This document shows, one piece after another, positions 8,739 to 17,366 of a stretch of 64,000 nt of DNA (position 1 is its first letter; each line of letters starts with the position of its first letter). The stretch covers positions 196,020-260,019 of the forward strand of contig NZ_MJIL01000099.1 of NCBI RefSeq assembly GCF_001939735.1. Direction: 5' to 3'. Origin of the DNA: Photobacterium proteolyticum. Lineage in GTDB: Bacteria; Pseudomonadota; Gammaproteobacteria; Enterobacterales; Vibrionaceae. Made by a program: the position numbers and the translations under genes. The notes beneath the pieces are model-generated. The model was not told the DNA's origin. It did no database searches and saw nothing but the letters and a program-made list of their open reading frames with translations.

Positions 8739-9452
8739 TTAACTGCTTGCTAAATGCTCATCGGACGCCCCTGACTCATCAAAAGAAACCTCTTCTGACA
8801 AGGTAGGGCTAGGTGCGTCTTGAATCGATGCTGCTTGGACCGGAGTCTCTTGAGACACAAACGCTGTTGATTCAGCCGGTTTCGAAAACGCTTGATGATC
8901 AGCGATAGCCGAGTTTGTCGCTTCACAGTCATCAGAAGCTGTCTGATCCAGTTGCTCTGAAGCGTCCAGCTGTTCTGACACTTCTTCTAGCTTTTCTGAC
9001 GCCTGATTCACCCAGTTTCGAAGCTGTTTGGTCACACCGGAATCCAAGGTAGGGACATTGGAAAAGTCTTCCGTGTGATCATCCATATCACTGACATAGT
9101 TAAACTCGTCTGAGTGAAACAGCTTACGCAATGCCGCCTTCTTCACAGACTTATCAACACCCGTTCTCATAAACGACGTGACTCCGCCATCAAAGGTTAC
9201 ATTGGCAACATCTTTCAGTGTCAGCACTTCTGCTCCACTTTCCTCGTCTCCATCTTTCGATGGATTAGCCCCTGCACATGAATCAACTTCAGGTGATGAT
9301 TTATCTGTTGCCTCAGTAACTTGGCTTAAGCTCGCAGTGTCTTCACTTAGAAAGGAATCCGCATCAGACTCAACAGCATCTTCTTTCTCAACAGCGGCTT
9401 CACACGATGCCAGCTTTCTGCTTGACCAACGCTGGAAAAAATTAGTTGCCAC
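8739..9452 (-). CDS. DUF3306-family protein of the fdh cluster
   Basis: The family typically begins MATNFFQRWSSRKL. The matching start here is a GTG at 9452 behind AAGGG, which overlaps the end of the previous gene by about 11 bp. The protein (237 residues) has a short conserved N-terminal part, an acidic serine-rich middle, a conserved block near LFHSDEFNYVSDMDDHTEDF and an acidic tail. No enzyme motif is seen. It always seems to travel with DUF3305 and cytoplasmic or respiratory formate dehydrogenases; the function is unknown. Confidence 0.8.
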   Translation of the reverse strand: MATNFFQRWSSRKLASCEAAVEKEDAVESDADSFLSEDTASLSQVTEATDKSSPEVDSCAGANPSKDGDEESGAEVLTLKDVANVTFDGGVTSFMRTGVDKSVKKAALRKLFHSDEFNYVSDMDDHTEDFSNVPTLDSGVTKQLRNWVNQASEKLEEVSEQLDASEQLDQTASDDCEATNSAIADHQAFSKPAESTAFVSQETPVQAASIQDAPSPTLSEEVSFDESGASDEHLASS

Positions 9453-9918
9453 TAGAGCGCCCTTTTTTGTCTTTACTTTTGTCTTTACAACGCTTGCGCC
9501 TGAACTCAATTAACTCGCCATGACGGCCAATAAAAGCTTCCATCCAAGCCTGAACCTGAAGCGGGATTTGAATATGCAGAACTTGATAATCACCATCCAT
9601 ATAACTGCCCGCCACGCTTTGTGCTGCAGTAACCAATAGCGGGGATAGCTGCTCATTCTCCTCTTCACAAACAATGAATAAGTGCGGATCCTGAGAGCTC
9701 AGATTAAAGCGATATTCGGTACGCTCATCACGGTAGAGTTCCAATGGAAGGACGTAGCCACCATCTGATTGGGCAACTTCATTCTTTTTGTCCTGATCGT
9801 AAAGACAGACATCTTCAACAGACCAGGACAAGGTCGTCCAGCGACCAACTTGCTTCTCTTCAGAGGCCAAACGAAAGGCTATCGGCCATATGGATTCATC
9901 TTTATGCAAATCTGGCAC
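9442..9918 (-). CDS. DUF3305-family protein of the fdh cluster
   Basis: The protein has 158 residues. It starts with GTG (MPDLHKDES) behind AAGGAG; an overlapping ATG is out of frame. The family core reads SEEKQVGRWTTLSWSVEDV and a later EYRFNLSSQDP block. The basic C-terminus is lysine-rich. It has no signal peptide and is probably a cytoplasmic accessory factor. It is the first gene of the DUF3305-DUF3306 pair and has its own sigma-54-like promoter at 9966-9982. Confidence 0.8.
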   Translation of the reverse strand: MPDLHKDESIWPIAFRLASEEKQVGRWTTLSWSVEDVCLYDQDKKNEVAQSDGGYVLPLELYRDERTEYRFNLSSQDPHLFIVCEEENEQLSPLLVTAAQSVAGSYMDGDYQVLHIQIPLQVQAWMEAFIGRHGELIEFRRKRCKDKSKDKKGRSSGN

Positions 9919-9965
9919 ATGCGCTCCTTAATCATTACTCGTTTACTCTTGAATAAGGCACACAA

Positions 9966-9982
9966 AGCAATTATCAGACCAA
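9966..9982 (-). promoter_or_regulatory. Sigma-54 promoter of the DUF3305-DUF3306 genes
   Basis: The minus strand reads TTGGTCTGATAATTGCT, with -24 GG and -12 GC correctly spaced. The start would be near 9954, leaving a leader of about 36 bases before the GTG. Confidence 0.6.
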
Positions 9983-10024
9983 CTTCAGTTTAAGCGCGCA
10001 TTTCTACATGCCGGTCTCATATAA

Positions 10025-10041
10025 TTGGAATGATGTTTGCT
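10025..10041 (+). promoter_or_regulatory. Sigma-54-like promoter of fdhD
   Basis: The plus strand reads TTGGAATGATGTTTGCT, at the spacing of the sigma-54 consensus but with AAT in place of CAC. It lies 100 bp before fdhD and is back to back with the promoter at 9966-9982. Confidence 0.5.
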
Positions 10042-10141
10042 AGACTGTGAAACTACTAACGACATAAGAAAGCATGTCTGGCCATAAACCCGATTGAACA
10101 CAGACATTATTTGAACGTTTTCGAATCAGCAGGAATTTCTG

Positions 10142-11077
10142 ATGACCCAACTGCCAAAAATCATTAAAACCAATTCATCCGTCAACCAGACTATGACCGT
10201 TCAGGTTATGGACGAGTACGGCGATATGATGGAGAAAGAAATCGCCTGCGAGCATCCTTTAACCGTCTACCTGAACTGGATCGAGGTTGTCACCCTGATG
10301 ACCCTCGGTGAGCGACCTTCTGCCCTGGTGCTTGGCTACCTCAAAAACCAGGGTTTCATCGAAGATATCGACGCCATTGAGTCTTTAATCATTGACTGGG
10401 ATACCAACTCTGCGGCGGTGATCACCAAAGAAAGCACAGATGGTCTTGAAAAGAAGCTGGGTAAGAAAACAGTGACCTCAGGATGCGGTCAGGGCACCAT
10501 GTTCGGTAACGTAATGAAGAAACTTGAAGGCGTTACTCTCCCCCAGCCAGAGATCCCCCAATCCAAGCTGTACGGATTGCTGGAATCACTTACGCATCAT
10601 AATGAAACCTACAAAGCAGCAGGTGCCGTTCACGGATGCGCTGTTTGTAAAGACACAGACATTCTGTCTTTTGTCGAGGATGTCGGCCGACACAATGCGG
10701 TAGATACCCTTGCTGGCGAGATGTGGCTAAAAGGCGAAACGGGCGAAGACAAAATATTCTACACCACAGGCCGCCTGACCTCGGAGATGGTGATTAAAGT
10801 TGCCCAGATGGGGATCCCGGTTCTGCTTTCTCGCTCGGGAGCGACTCAGATGGGCTATGAGCTTGCCCAGAAATTAGGGATCACCATGATTGCTCGCGCT
10901 AAAGGAAATCGCTTTCAAGTCTACAACGGTCAGGAAAACCTAGTCCTTGACGTCAAGGGCGCTAATGTCAAAGACGGAAATAAACTCCCCCCGCTAGATG
11001 ACCAACACAAACCAGAGCACAAAGGTGAAAATGATCATCAGCGAGCCGAAACAAAGCAGACTGGAGGCAATGCATAA
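10142..11077 (+). CDS. fdhD: Formate dehydrogenase accessory sulfurtransferase FdhD
   Basis: FdhD transfers sulfur from a cysteine desulfurase to the bis-MGD cofactor, without which formate dehydrogenase is inactive. Family motifs are GERPSALVLGYL near residue 57, a cofactor-pocket stretch with HGCAVC near 167, EDVGRHNAVDTLAG near 183 and SRSGATQMGYELA near 229. The usual CxxC sulfur-transfer loop is reduced to a single cysteine (SGCGQGTM near 118), a variant seen in other FdhD proteins that still function. The C-terminal 30 residues are a charged tail. The gene is divergent from the fdh operon and ends directly against the next ATG. Confidence 0.93.
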   Translation: MTQLPKIIKTNSSVNQTMTVQVMDEYGDMMEKEIACEHPLTVYLNWIEVVTLMTLGERPSALVLGYLKNQGFIEDIDAIESLIIDWDTNSAAVITKESTDGLEKKLGKKTVTSGCGQGTMFGNVMKKLEGVTLPQPEIPQSKLYGLLESLTHHNETYKAAGAVHGCAVCKDTDILSFVEDVGRHNAVDTLAGEMWLKGETGEDKIFYTTGRLTSEMVIKVAQMGIPVLLSRSGATQMGYELAQKLGITMIARAKGNRFQVYNGQENLVLDVKGANVKDGNKLPPLDDQHKPEHKGENDHQRAETKQTGGNA

Positions 11078-11992
11078 ATGTCCACCAGCTTTCCCGAGTT
11101 CATGAATGCCAAACTGGTCGCGGAGTATTTAGACCTTAACGAAAAGAAGGTCTATGCCCTTGCCAACGATGGCTTGCTGCCTGCTACCAAGGTAACCGGA
11201 AAATGGTTGTTTCCCAAAGCAATGCTCGATAAATGGTTGCTGGAGTCCTGCCATAACGGCGTACTGAGTGATCGTTTGCTGATCGCCGGCTCTGATGACC
11301 CACTCCTTCAAATGATTGTCGGCAACATGGCCAACAAACTGGGTAGCACAGCGCTGGTTGGCTATACCTCAACCGGTACCCGCCAGGGCTTATCGATGCT
11401 GAGCAAAGGCCATGTCGATATGTGTGCTATCCACTGGGGCCATGCCGATGAAGCGCCGCTGCGTCACCCCGCACTGCTTCAGCAATACCCAGGGCATAAA
11501 AACTGGGTACTGATCCATGCCTTTGAACGTCAGCAGGGGCTGGTCGTGAGCCATGAGATTGCGGACTGTATTAATGCCCGCTCGCTGAATCCGCAAGAGT
11601 TGCTGGCTTCTCGCTGGCGGTGGGCACTTCGTCAGCAAGGCGCCGGAAGCATGCGCGCACTTGAAGAGTGGTTACACGGCCATGCCTTCAATATAGATAT
11701 GCTAACCAAAGCCGACGTTTGTTATAGCGAACGCGAACTGGCTTCCTCCATTGCCCGCGGACAGGCAGATGTCGGATGCGCCAGCCAAAGCACTGCCGGT
11801 GAATTTGGATTGGGCTTTATCCCGCTTTGCCGGGAAGCGTTTGAGCTGGTCATTCCCAAAAACATCTATTTCAGAACGCTGCAACAGCAACTGATTCAGG
11901 CTTTATCTGATCCTGAGATACAGGCTAAAGGCGATCAGCTGCAAGGCTATAATTTTCAGCGAACCGGCACGCAGGTTTGGAGTGCGAATTGA
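11078..11992 (+). CDS. HTH regulator with a periplasmic-binding-protein-like sensor domain
   Basis: The N-terminal 55 residues form an excisionase/MerR-type helix-turn-helix (MNAKLVAEYLDLNEKKVYALANDGLLPATKV). The rest (about 65-300) resembles the PBP-like domain family related to molybdate- and tungstate-binding proteins (LIAGSDDPLLQMIVGNMANKLGS, HVDMCAIHWGHAD). It follows fdhD with no gap (TAA then ATG), so it is co-expressed. A role as cytoplasmic sensor of molybdate, tungstate or a cofactor form, controlling fdh genes, is an inference from domain make-up and position. Confidence 0.8.
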   Translation: MSTSFPEFMNAKLVAEYLDLNEKKVYALANDGLLPATKVTGKWLFPKAMLDKWLLESCHNGVLSDRLLIAGSDDPLLQMIVGNMANKLGSTALVGYTSTGTRQGLSMLSKGHVDMCAIHWGHADEAPLRHPALLQQYPGHKNWVLIHAFERQQGLVVSHEIADCINARSLNPQELLASRWRWALRQQGAGSMRALEEWLHGHAFNIDMLTKADVCYSERELASSIARGQADVGCASQSTAGEFGLGFIPLCREAFELVIPKNIYFRTLQQQLIQALSDPEIQAKGDQLQGYNFQRTGTQVWSAN

Positions 11993-12028
11993 TCACCACA
12001 ACTCAATAATGCCAAGTAGGAAAACAGG

Positions 12029-12068
12029 CCGCCAATGATAGCAAAAATACGTTGGCGGATTCTTTTTT
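12029..12068 (+). terminator. Terminator of the fdhD operon
   Basis: A 7-bp stem CCGCCAA/TTGGCGG (12029-12035, 12052-12058) is followed by TTCTTTTTT. Confidence 0.7.
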
Positions 12069-12277
12069 CCTTACAAAAAAGCCATCAAAAGAGCCGTAAA
12101 AGTTGAGGAGCAAAAGACAATGCAATCAAACCATCAACAACTCACTTTCATTCAAACAAAAACCACGTTTTATTCAGCCAATCAATAGCACATATCCCAC
12201 TCAACAAGCAGCTCATCCCCTACCATCATTTTGCTTATCGATTACCGTACGTTTGAAGCAATCGATAAGCTTTTTTT
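12069..12277 (+). ncRNA. Possible short transcript between two terminators, with a 22-codon ORF
   Basis: A second strong terminator lies at 12233-12277: an 11-bp stem GCTTATCGATT/AATCGATAAGC followed by seven T. No gene lies between it and the fdhD terminator. Within the space a GAGGAG site precedes an ATG at 12120 that opens 22 codons and stops at 12188 (MQSNHQQLTF...). It could be a small RNA, a small protein message, or backup termination. The rest of 12278-12547 shows only AT-rich promoter-like sequence. Confidence 0.3.
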
Positions 12278-12547
12278 AGTGAGAATCATAAGCAAAACCA
12301 ATATGCCTGTTAGTAACAAACCACATTATAAATGGTTATGTAATGTACATTTCAGATAGCTTTCTGCTGAATATGTGAGCAATTACTCTAAAATGAAAAA
12401 TTCCTGCTTGGAATATTGATCTATACCCAATTTCTGCCTGTTATGCTTTAAGTTTTGTGCCACTAGGTGCACACTAGATCTTGGTCCTCCGACCAGTAAT
12501 AAATTACTCTGAATTTACATGAAATATAAATAGCGTAAGGAGTGGTC

Positions 12548-14536
12548 ATGAATTCATTCATAACCGGCGCAACTGGATTTATCGGTTCTCAACTTTTAAG
12601 GCGTCTGGCTAAGAGACCGGGAGATATCTACGTACTGTCATTTAGCGAAGCATGCGAAGAAAGACTTCAGTCTCTCATTGAAAAATATCAACTTCCTAAA
12701 AATAAGTTTCATAGTTTCCGCGGATCGATAACCGAACCGAACCTGGCACTTTCTGCCGACAACATCAAATTGCTAACAGGTAAGATCACCAACTTCTACC
12801 ATCTTGCAGCAATTTACGATCTTGAAGCAGAAGAAGAAGCAATGATGCGTGCCAATATTAACGGCACCGAAAATACGCTCAGACTGGCAGAGCGTATTAA
12901 CGCAGGTTGTTTCCACTACGTCAGTTCTATCGCAGTCGCCGGTCAATTCCGCGGCTGGTTCCGCGAAGATATGCTGGATGAGGCAACTGGTCTTGATCAT
13001 CCTTACTTCGCCACCAAGCACGATGCGGAAAAATTGGTCAGAGAATCAGCAACGATTCCATGGCGTGCCTACCGCCCAGGTATTGTTATTGGTGATTCAG
13101 TCACCGGCGAAGCTGATCGTGTCGACGGCCCCTATTACTTCTTCAAAATCATTCAACGCCTGCGTCGTTCACTACCAGAGTGGATGCCACTGCTAGGGCT
13201 TGAAGGTGGCCGACTTAACCTGGTACCGGTCGATTACGTTGCTGACTGTATCGATCATATCTCTCACAAGGACAATGTTGAAGGACAGTGCTTCCACCTG
13301 GTGGATCCTGATCCTTATCGCGCCGGCGAAGTCATCAATATGTTTGCCGAGGCAGGTCACGCCCCCAAAATGGCAATGCGTCTGGATATGCGCCTGTTCC
13401 GTATGGTGCCAAACCACTTCTGGAGCCAGCTTGGCCAGCTCCCTGTCCTCAAGCGTTTCATTGATGCAATTAGCCAGGAAATAAGGGTCCCTAAAGATGC
13501 GTTGGGAATGTTTAACTACCCAACTCAGTTTGATTGCACAAACACACTAAATGCACTGTCAGACAGTAACATCAGTTGCCCTCGCCTTCCGGATTATGCC
13601 AACAACATCTGGGACTACTGGGAACGCAACCTTGATCCTTCGCTTCACGTTGACAGAACTTTGAAAGGCTGTGTCGACAACAAAGTGATTGCCCTGACTG
13701 GTGCATCATCAGGTATTGGCTATACCACGGCACTGAAACTGGCCGAAACAAATGCCACGCTGGTGCTTATTGCCCGTGATCTGGAGCGCCTGCAGCAAAC
13801 CCGTAACGAAGTAGAGCGCCGCGGTGGCCGCGCATATATCTACCAATGTGATTTAAGCAAAGATGAACCTAGCCAAAAAGTGCTGGAAGAAATCAAGCGT
13901 GATCACGGCAAGGTCGATATCCTGATCAATAACGCCGGGCGCTCAATCCGTCGTTCAGTTATGCACTCCACCGAACGTCTGCATGACTACGAGCGAACCA
14001 TGCAAATCAACTACTTCGGCTCGCTAAGAATGATTCTGGGGCTACTGCCTGAGATGGTCGAACAACGTGCGGGACATATTATCAATATCTCCTCGATTGC
14101 CGTGCTGACTAACCAGCCACGCTTCTCTGCCTACGCAGCCTCGAAATCAGCACTTGATTCGTTCACCCGCACTGCCGGTGCCGAGTTGTGCGGCCAGGGT
14201 ATTAACTTTACGACTATCAACATGCCGCTTGTTGAAACCCCAATGATCGCCGATCACTACCGCAAGGCCGAAGGTGGGATCCCGCTGCTGACATCCGAAG
14301 AAGCTGCCGATCTGATCGTTAAAGCTATCATCGAAAAACCTAAGCGTATTGCAAACCGCCTTGGCCTGTTTGCTGCTCTGGTTCATGGTGTTTATCCGAA
14401 GATTGGTGAACTGGTAATGAGTACCGGCTTTAACATGGCGCCTGAATCTGATGGCCTGGAGCATGATTCAGATCCAAAACAAGATAGCGCCGATGTGATG
14501 GCATTATCCAGCATCATCCGTGAAATACATATGTAA
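12548..14536 (+). CDS. Two-domain SDR oxidoreductase
   Basis: This 662-residue fusion has two short-chain dehydrogenase modules. The N-terminal half is an extended SDR of the fatty acyl-CoA reductase/NAD_binding_4 kind (TGATGFIG at 6-13, YFATK active site near 157). The C-terminal half (from about 380) is a classical SDR (TGASSGIG, NNAG, SAYAASK). An upstream in-frame GTG exists, but AAGGAG at 12537-12542 favours the ATG at 12548. A lipid or fatty-acyl substrate is likely from the fold; no specific reaction can be named. It is followed by a DUF2505-like gene and a TetR regulator in the same direction. Confidence 0.82.
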   Translation: MNSFITGATGFIGSQLLRRLAKRPGDIYVLSFSEACEERLQSLIEKYQLPKNKFHSFRGSITEPNLALSADNIKLLTGKITNFYHLAAIYDLEAEEEAMMRANINGTENTLRLAERINAGCFHYVSSIAVAGQFRGWFREDMLDEATGLDHPYFATKHDAEKLVRESATIPWRAYRPGIVIGDSVTGEADRVDGPYYFFKIIQRLRRSLPEWMPLLGLEGGRLNLVPVDYVADCIDHISHKDNVEGQCFHLVDPDPYRAGEVINMFAEAGHAPKMAMRLDMRLFRMVPNHFWSQLGQLPVLKRFIDAISQEIRVPKDALGMFNYPTQFDCTNTLNALSDSNISCPRLPDYANNIWDYWERNLDPSLHVDRTLKGCVDNKVIALTGASSGIGYTTALKLAETNATLVLIARDLERLQQTRNEVERRGGRAYIYQCDLSKDEPSQKVLEEIKRDHGKVDILINNAGRSIRRSVMHSTERLHDYERTMQINYFGSLRMILGLLPEMVEQRAGHIINISSIAVLTNQPRFSAYAASKSALDSFTRTAGAELCGQGINFTTINMPLVETPMIADHYRKAEGGIPLLTSEEAADLIVKAIIEKPKRIANRLGLFAALVHGVYPKIGELVMSTGFNMAPESDGLEHDSDPKQDSADVMALSSIIREIHM

Positions 14537-14545
14537 GGAAACACT

Positions 14546-15061
14546 ATGCAAATTACTGCAATCCATGACTACAAGGAAAATTTGGATACCTTGCTACGTT
14601 ACTTCAGTGAAGATGACCTCATCACTGATAAGTACCTGAAGCTGGGTGCCAGAAATGTCCGAGTCAATAAACTCGAAGAAACGGATGACGGCTTCATTGT
14701 GGAAACCCAGCGTGAGGTTCCAGCCAACGTACCCGGCGTACTGAAAAGTATTTTGGGCAATTTTAATACCGTAAAGCAAAAAGAAAGCTGGCATTGGCAA
14801 GAAAATGAGCAGCTACTATGTCATATGGATGTCGAAATCATTGGTGTCCCGGCGACAATATCGGGCCAGATGATGTTCAGCGAACCAACAGACCGTACTG
14901 GTGTGTCAACCCAGAACGACGTGTCGGTTACTGTTAAGTCATCCGTACCGCTCATTGGCAGCACGTTAGTCTCTTTCATCTGTGATGATATCAAAGCGCA
15001 GATGCAAAGTGAGTACGAGTTTCTGTGTGAAACACTGCCACAGCTGGTTGCAGAGGACTAA
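14546..15061 (+). CDS. DUF2505-like (SRPBCC-fold) protein
   Basis: The protein has 171 residues without a signal peptide. Its pattern of strands and the central SWHWQENEQLLCHMDVEIIGVPATISGQ stretch resemble DUF2505 proteins, which belong to the START/polyketide-cyclase-like SRPBCC fold and bind hydrophobic ligands. The gene begins 9 bp after the SDR gene behind AAGGAA, so the two are co-translated. It may bind the product or substrate of the SDR fusion. The family assignment is by recall of the pattern. Confidence 0.6.
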   Translation: MQITAIHDYKENLDTLLRYFSEDDLITDKYLKLGARNVRVNKLEETDDGFIVETQREVPANVPGVLKSILGNFNTVKQKESWHWQENEQLLCHMDVEIIGVPATISGQMMFSEPTDRTGVSTQNDVSVTVKSSVPLIGSTLVSFICDDIKAQMQSEYEFLCETLPQLVAED

Positions 15062-15155
15062 AAACCGCCGCTGAGATATGTGTAGCTGCCCAGTATTACT
15101 GGTACTTTATGCCAGCAGCACTGCGTAGCTACCCTAGCAAAACAAGGAAGATACA

Positions 15156-15788
15156 ATGAAAACCCGCGACAGGATTTTATTAGTTAGCCTTGACCTGTTT
15201 AACCGTGACGGTATTGCACAGGTAAGCACACTGATTATTGCTACTGAAATGGGGATCAGCCCGGGTAACCTGTACTATCACTTCAGGGGCAAGGATGAAA
15301 TAATAGCGACCCTGGTAACCGAGCTGCAAAACTCACTGGTTACCATCAGCAATGAGTACCCGAAGCAGGTAAAAGATTTTGATGACTATTGGCCATTTAT
15401 GCACACTATTATGGCGTTATTCACTCACTATCGCTTCTTGTTTAGGAACCTCGACAGCCTCAACAGTCAGAGTCCGCAGATCAAGCGAAAAATACGCACA
15501 CTGATCTTAAAGCTGCGCCATCTAAGCAGTGACATGCTGGCACACCTTATCAGTCTTGGTAAGTTAAAATGCGATGAAAAAAGTCTGCCTTTGCTGGCCG
15601 ATAATTTATTGCTGGTCAGCCTGAACTGGCTCAATTACCAAACGTTGCTGGATGACAAATACAGCGAAACTGAATTGATCAGAGCTGGTGTACTTCGCCT
15701 GATATCGATGGTTGAGCCTTATTTGACCGAATCAGCCGACTCACCGTTTTATACTCACCAGGATTTGCTCGACGAACTAGTGAGCTAA
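15156..15788 (+). CDS. TetR/AcrR-family transcriptional regulator
   Basis: The N-terminal 50 residues give a TetR helix-turn-helix (TRDRILLVSLDLFNRDG, ISPGNLYYHFRGKDEI). The helical C-terminal ligand domain runs to residue 210. The ATG follows AAGGAAG. It lies 94 bp after the DUF2505-like gene and probably controls that pair. The 94-bp gap (15062-15155) contains direct and inverted CAGCAC/GCAGC-type short repeats that could be its operator. Confidence 0.88.
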   Translation: MKTRDRILLVSLDLFNRDGIAQVSTLIIATEMGISPGNLYYHFRGKDEIIATLVTELQNSLVTISNEYPKQVKDFDDYWPFMHTIMALFTHYRFLFRNLDSLNSQSPQIKRKIRTLILKLRHLSSDMLAHLISLGKLKCDEKSLPLLADNLLLVSLNWLNYQTLLDDKYSETELIRAGVLRLISMVEPYLTESADSPFYTHQDLLDELVS

Positions 15789-15810
15789 TACTGCTTTCGT
15801 CAAGCCAAGC

Positions 15811-15849
15811 AACAATAACGCCTTAAACATTACGGGCGTTATTGTTTTT
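15811..15849 (+). terminator. Terminator after the TetR gene
   Basis: A perfect 12-bp stem AACAATAACGCC (15811-15822) with its complement at 15835-15846, then a T run. It ends the SDR-DUF2505-TetR unit. Confidence 0.8.
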
Positions 15850-16162
15850 CTTTATCCACCATGCAAAAAAACGCATTTACATCATTTTTCCTCATTTTCT
15901 GCGTCACTTTATTGACGAATTACTGCACAAAGTATCTCTTTGTTAATTAAAGCAATATGCATACTACTTTGTATGCGTACAGCATTCGGCAAGAAACTTT
16001 GATAAAAGTATAAATTTCGTATTATCTATACATAAAATGAGTGACATCCGGCCCGATAAGTTATTAAATGGCTTTTCATGTTGTAAGATGTGTCGCTACT
16101 CAATAACAAAGGCCCTGGCATATCTGAGTTGGATATGTATTTTGCCGAAGGTTTATCGCCCC

Positions 16163-17122
16163 ATGTTTAAAAACGCTATGCTCATCGCTGCCATTAGTTT
16201 GTCTTTTGCCAGTCATGCCAATACACTGCTTACAGAAAGCGAAGCAGAGCAAGTTAAGCAAATAAAAGCTAAATATAGCAATACTGCTGAACTGAAAGAA
16301 CTAACCAAGATCAGCAGCAGCATATTTACGCTGACTTCTCGTATTGAAGAACAAAAAACTACGATTATCAAAGATAAACAGCTCTACCAGGAGTATCAGC
16401 GTCGCCTCAGCGAGGAGATGTTATCGGGCACCGAAGAAAAAACCGACTATTACTTCGCGGAAATGAAAAAAACCTCGAAAGAGATTAAGCTGAACCAGGA
16501 GCAAATCCAACTAAATACAGCCCAGATCAAGAAGCATAATGATCGGATCATTCTGCTAAACAGCGCGCTCAGAGAGTCAAAGAAACTGTATAACGACAAA
16601 CTGCTTGATATCAGAGACAGTGTTGTTACTAGACTTAAAAAAGAATTTGCCAACCCTATCCCGGTGTCAGTCTCGGGCAAATTGCAGTGTTCCCCATACC
16701 AATCTATTCGCGCTTGTTTTGAAAGCAAACAAACAACATCCAAGCTAATCAACGACGCAGTTGAAACGCGCTTTGGCCAAATCGAGATCACCAGCACAAC
16801 CAACAATTTCAAGGTCGATTCGGCACTGATGGATTATGATGGCAATGTCGAATACAAAGCCAACTTCAACCTGTTTGTTCAATACAACGAAGATATTGAT
16901 GCTCAGGTTGTCAAAGAAGTCGGCGTTGAGTCTTTCGATATTGTTCTTCTTAGTAACAAGCCCGCTAGCTTCTACCTTGACGGTCTTCCTGTCGGAAAAG
17001 GGCAAGAAGTCAGCGTGAAAGTATCCAAGGGCAAATACGCGGTACTGGCTAAGTTTGAAGGTCATCAGGAATCAACAATACAAGATATCTCGATGCCAGT
17101 TAGCCTGACGTATAACTTCTAG
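16163..17122 (+). CDS. Exported coiled-coil protein with a PEGA-like C-terminus
   Basis: I do not recognise this gene. The frame is open from 16037, but the ATG at 16163 begins a clear signal peptide (MFKNAMLIAAISLSFASHA), so a 319-residue periplasmic protein is preferred. Residues about 30-160 are a charged helical, probably coiled-coil region. The C-terminal part ends with a strand-rich block (ASFYLDGLPVGKGQEVSVKVSKG) that looks like a PEGA domain, a surface-linked small beta domain. The ribosome site is weak. The downstream gap 17123-17366 holds no gene. Confidence 0.65.
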   Translation: MFKNAMLIAAISLSFASHANTLLTESEAEQVKQIKAKYSNTAELKELTKISSSIFTLTSRIEEQKTTIIKDKQLYQEYQRRLSEEMLSGTEEKTDYYFAEMKKTSKEIKLNQEQIQLNTAQIKKHNDRIILLNSALRESKKLYNDKLLDIRDSVVTRLKKEFANPIPVSVSGKLQCSPYQSIRACFESKQTTSKLINDAVETRFGQIEITSTTNNFKVDSALMDYDGNVEYKANFNLFVQYNEDIDAQVVKEVGVESFDIVLLSNKPASFYLDGLPVGKGQEVSVKVSKGKYAVLAKFEGHQESTIQDISMPVSLTYNF

Positions 17123-17366
17123 CCTACTGCCATATAAATAACCACACCTAGTTGGCGTGCTCTTTGTTGAGCACGTCAATTCAAACACAATAACCATTTT
17201 CTTGCTACAACCTCTCAACCGCCAAGAACATCGCTCCTTCCCCACGTATTGACACGCAATCTAGTATTCGATCATCTTGTTAGCAGCAGGTCTCGTGCTA
17301 TACCATCAGATATGCACCACTATTTATATGCTAAACTTATCTGATACTTAGCTCTAGGAGAAAAAG

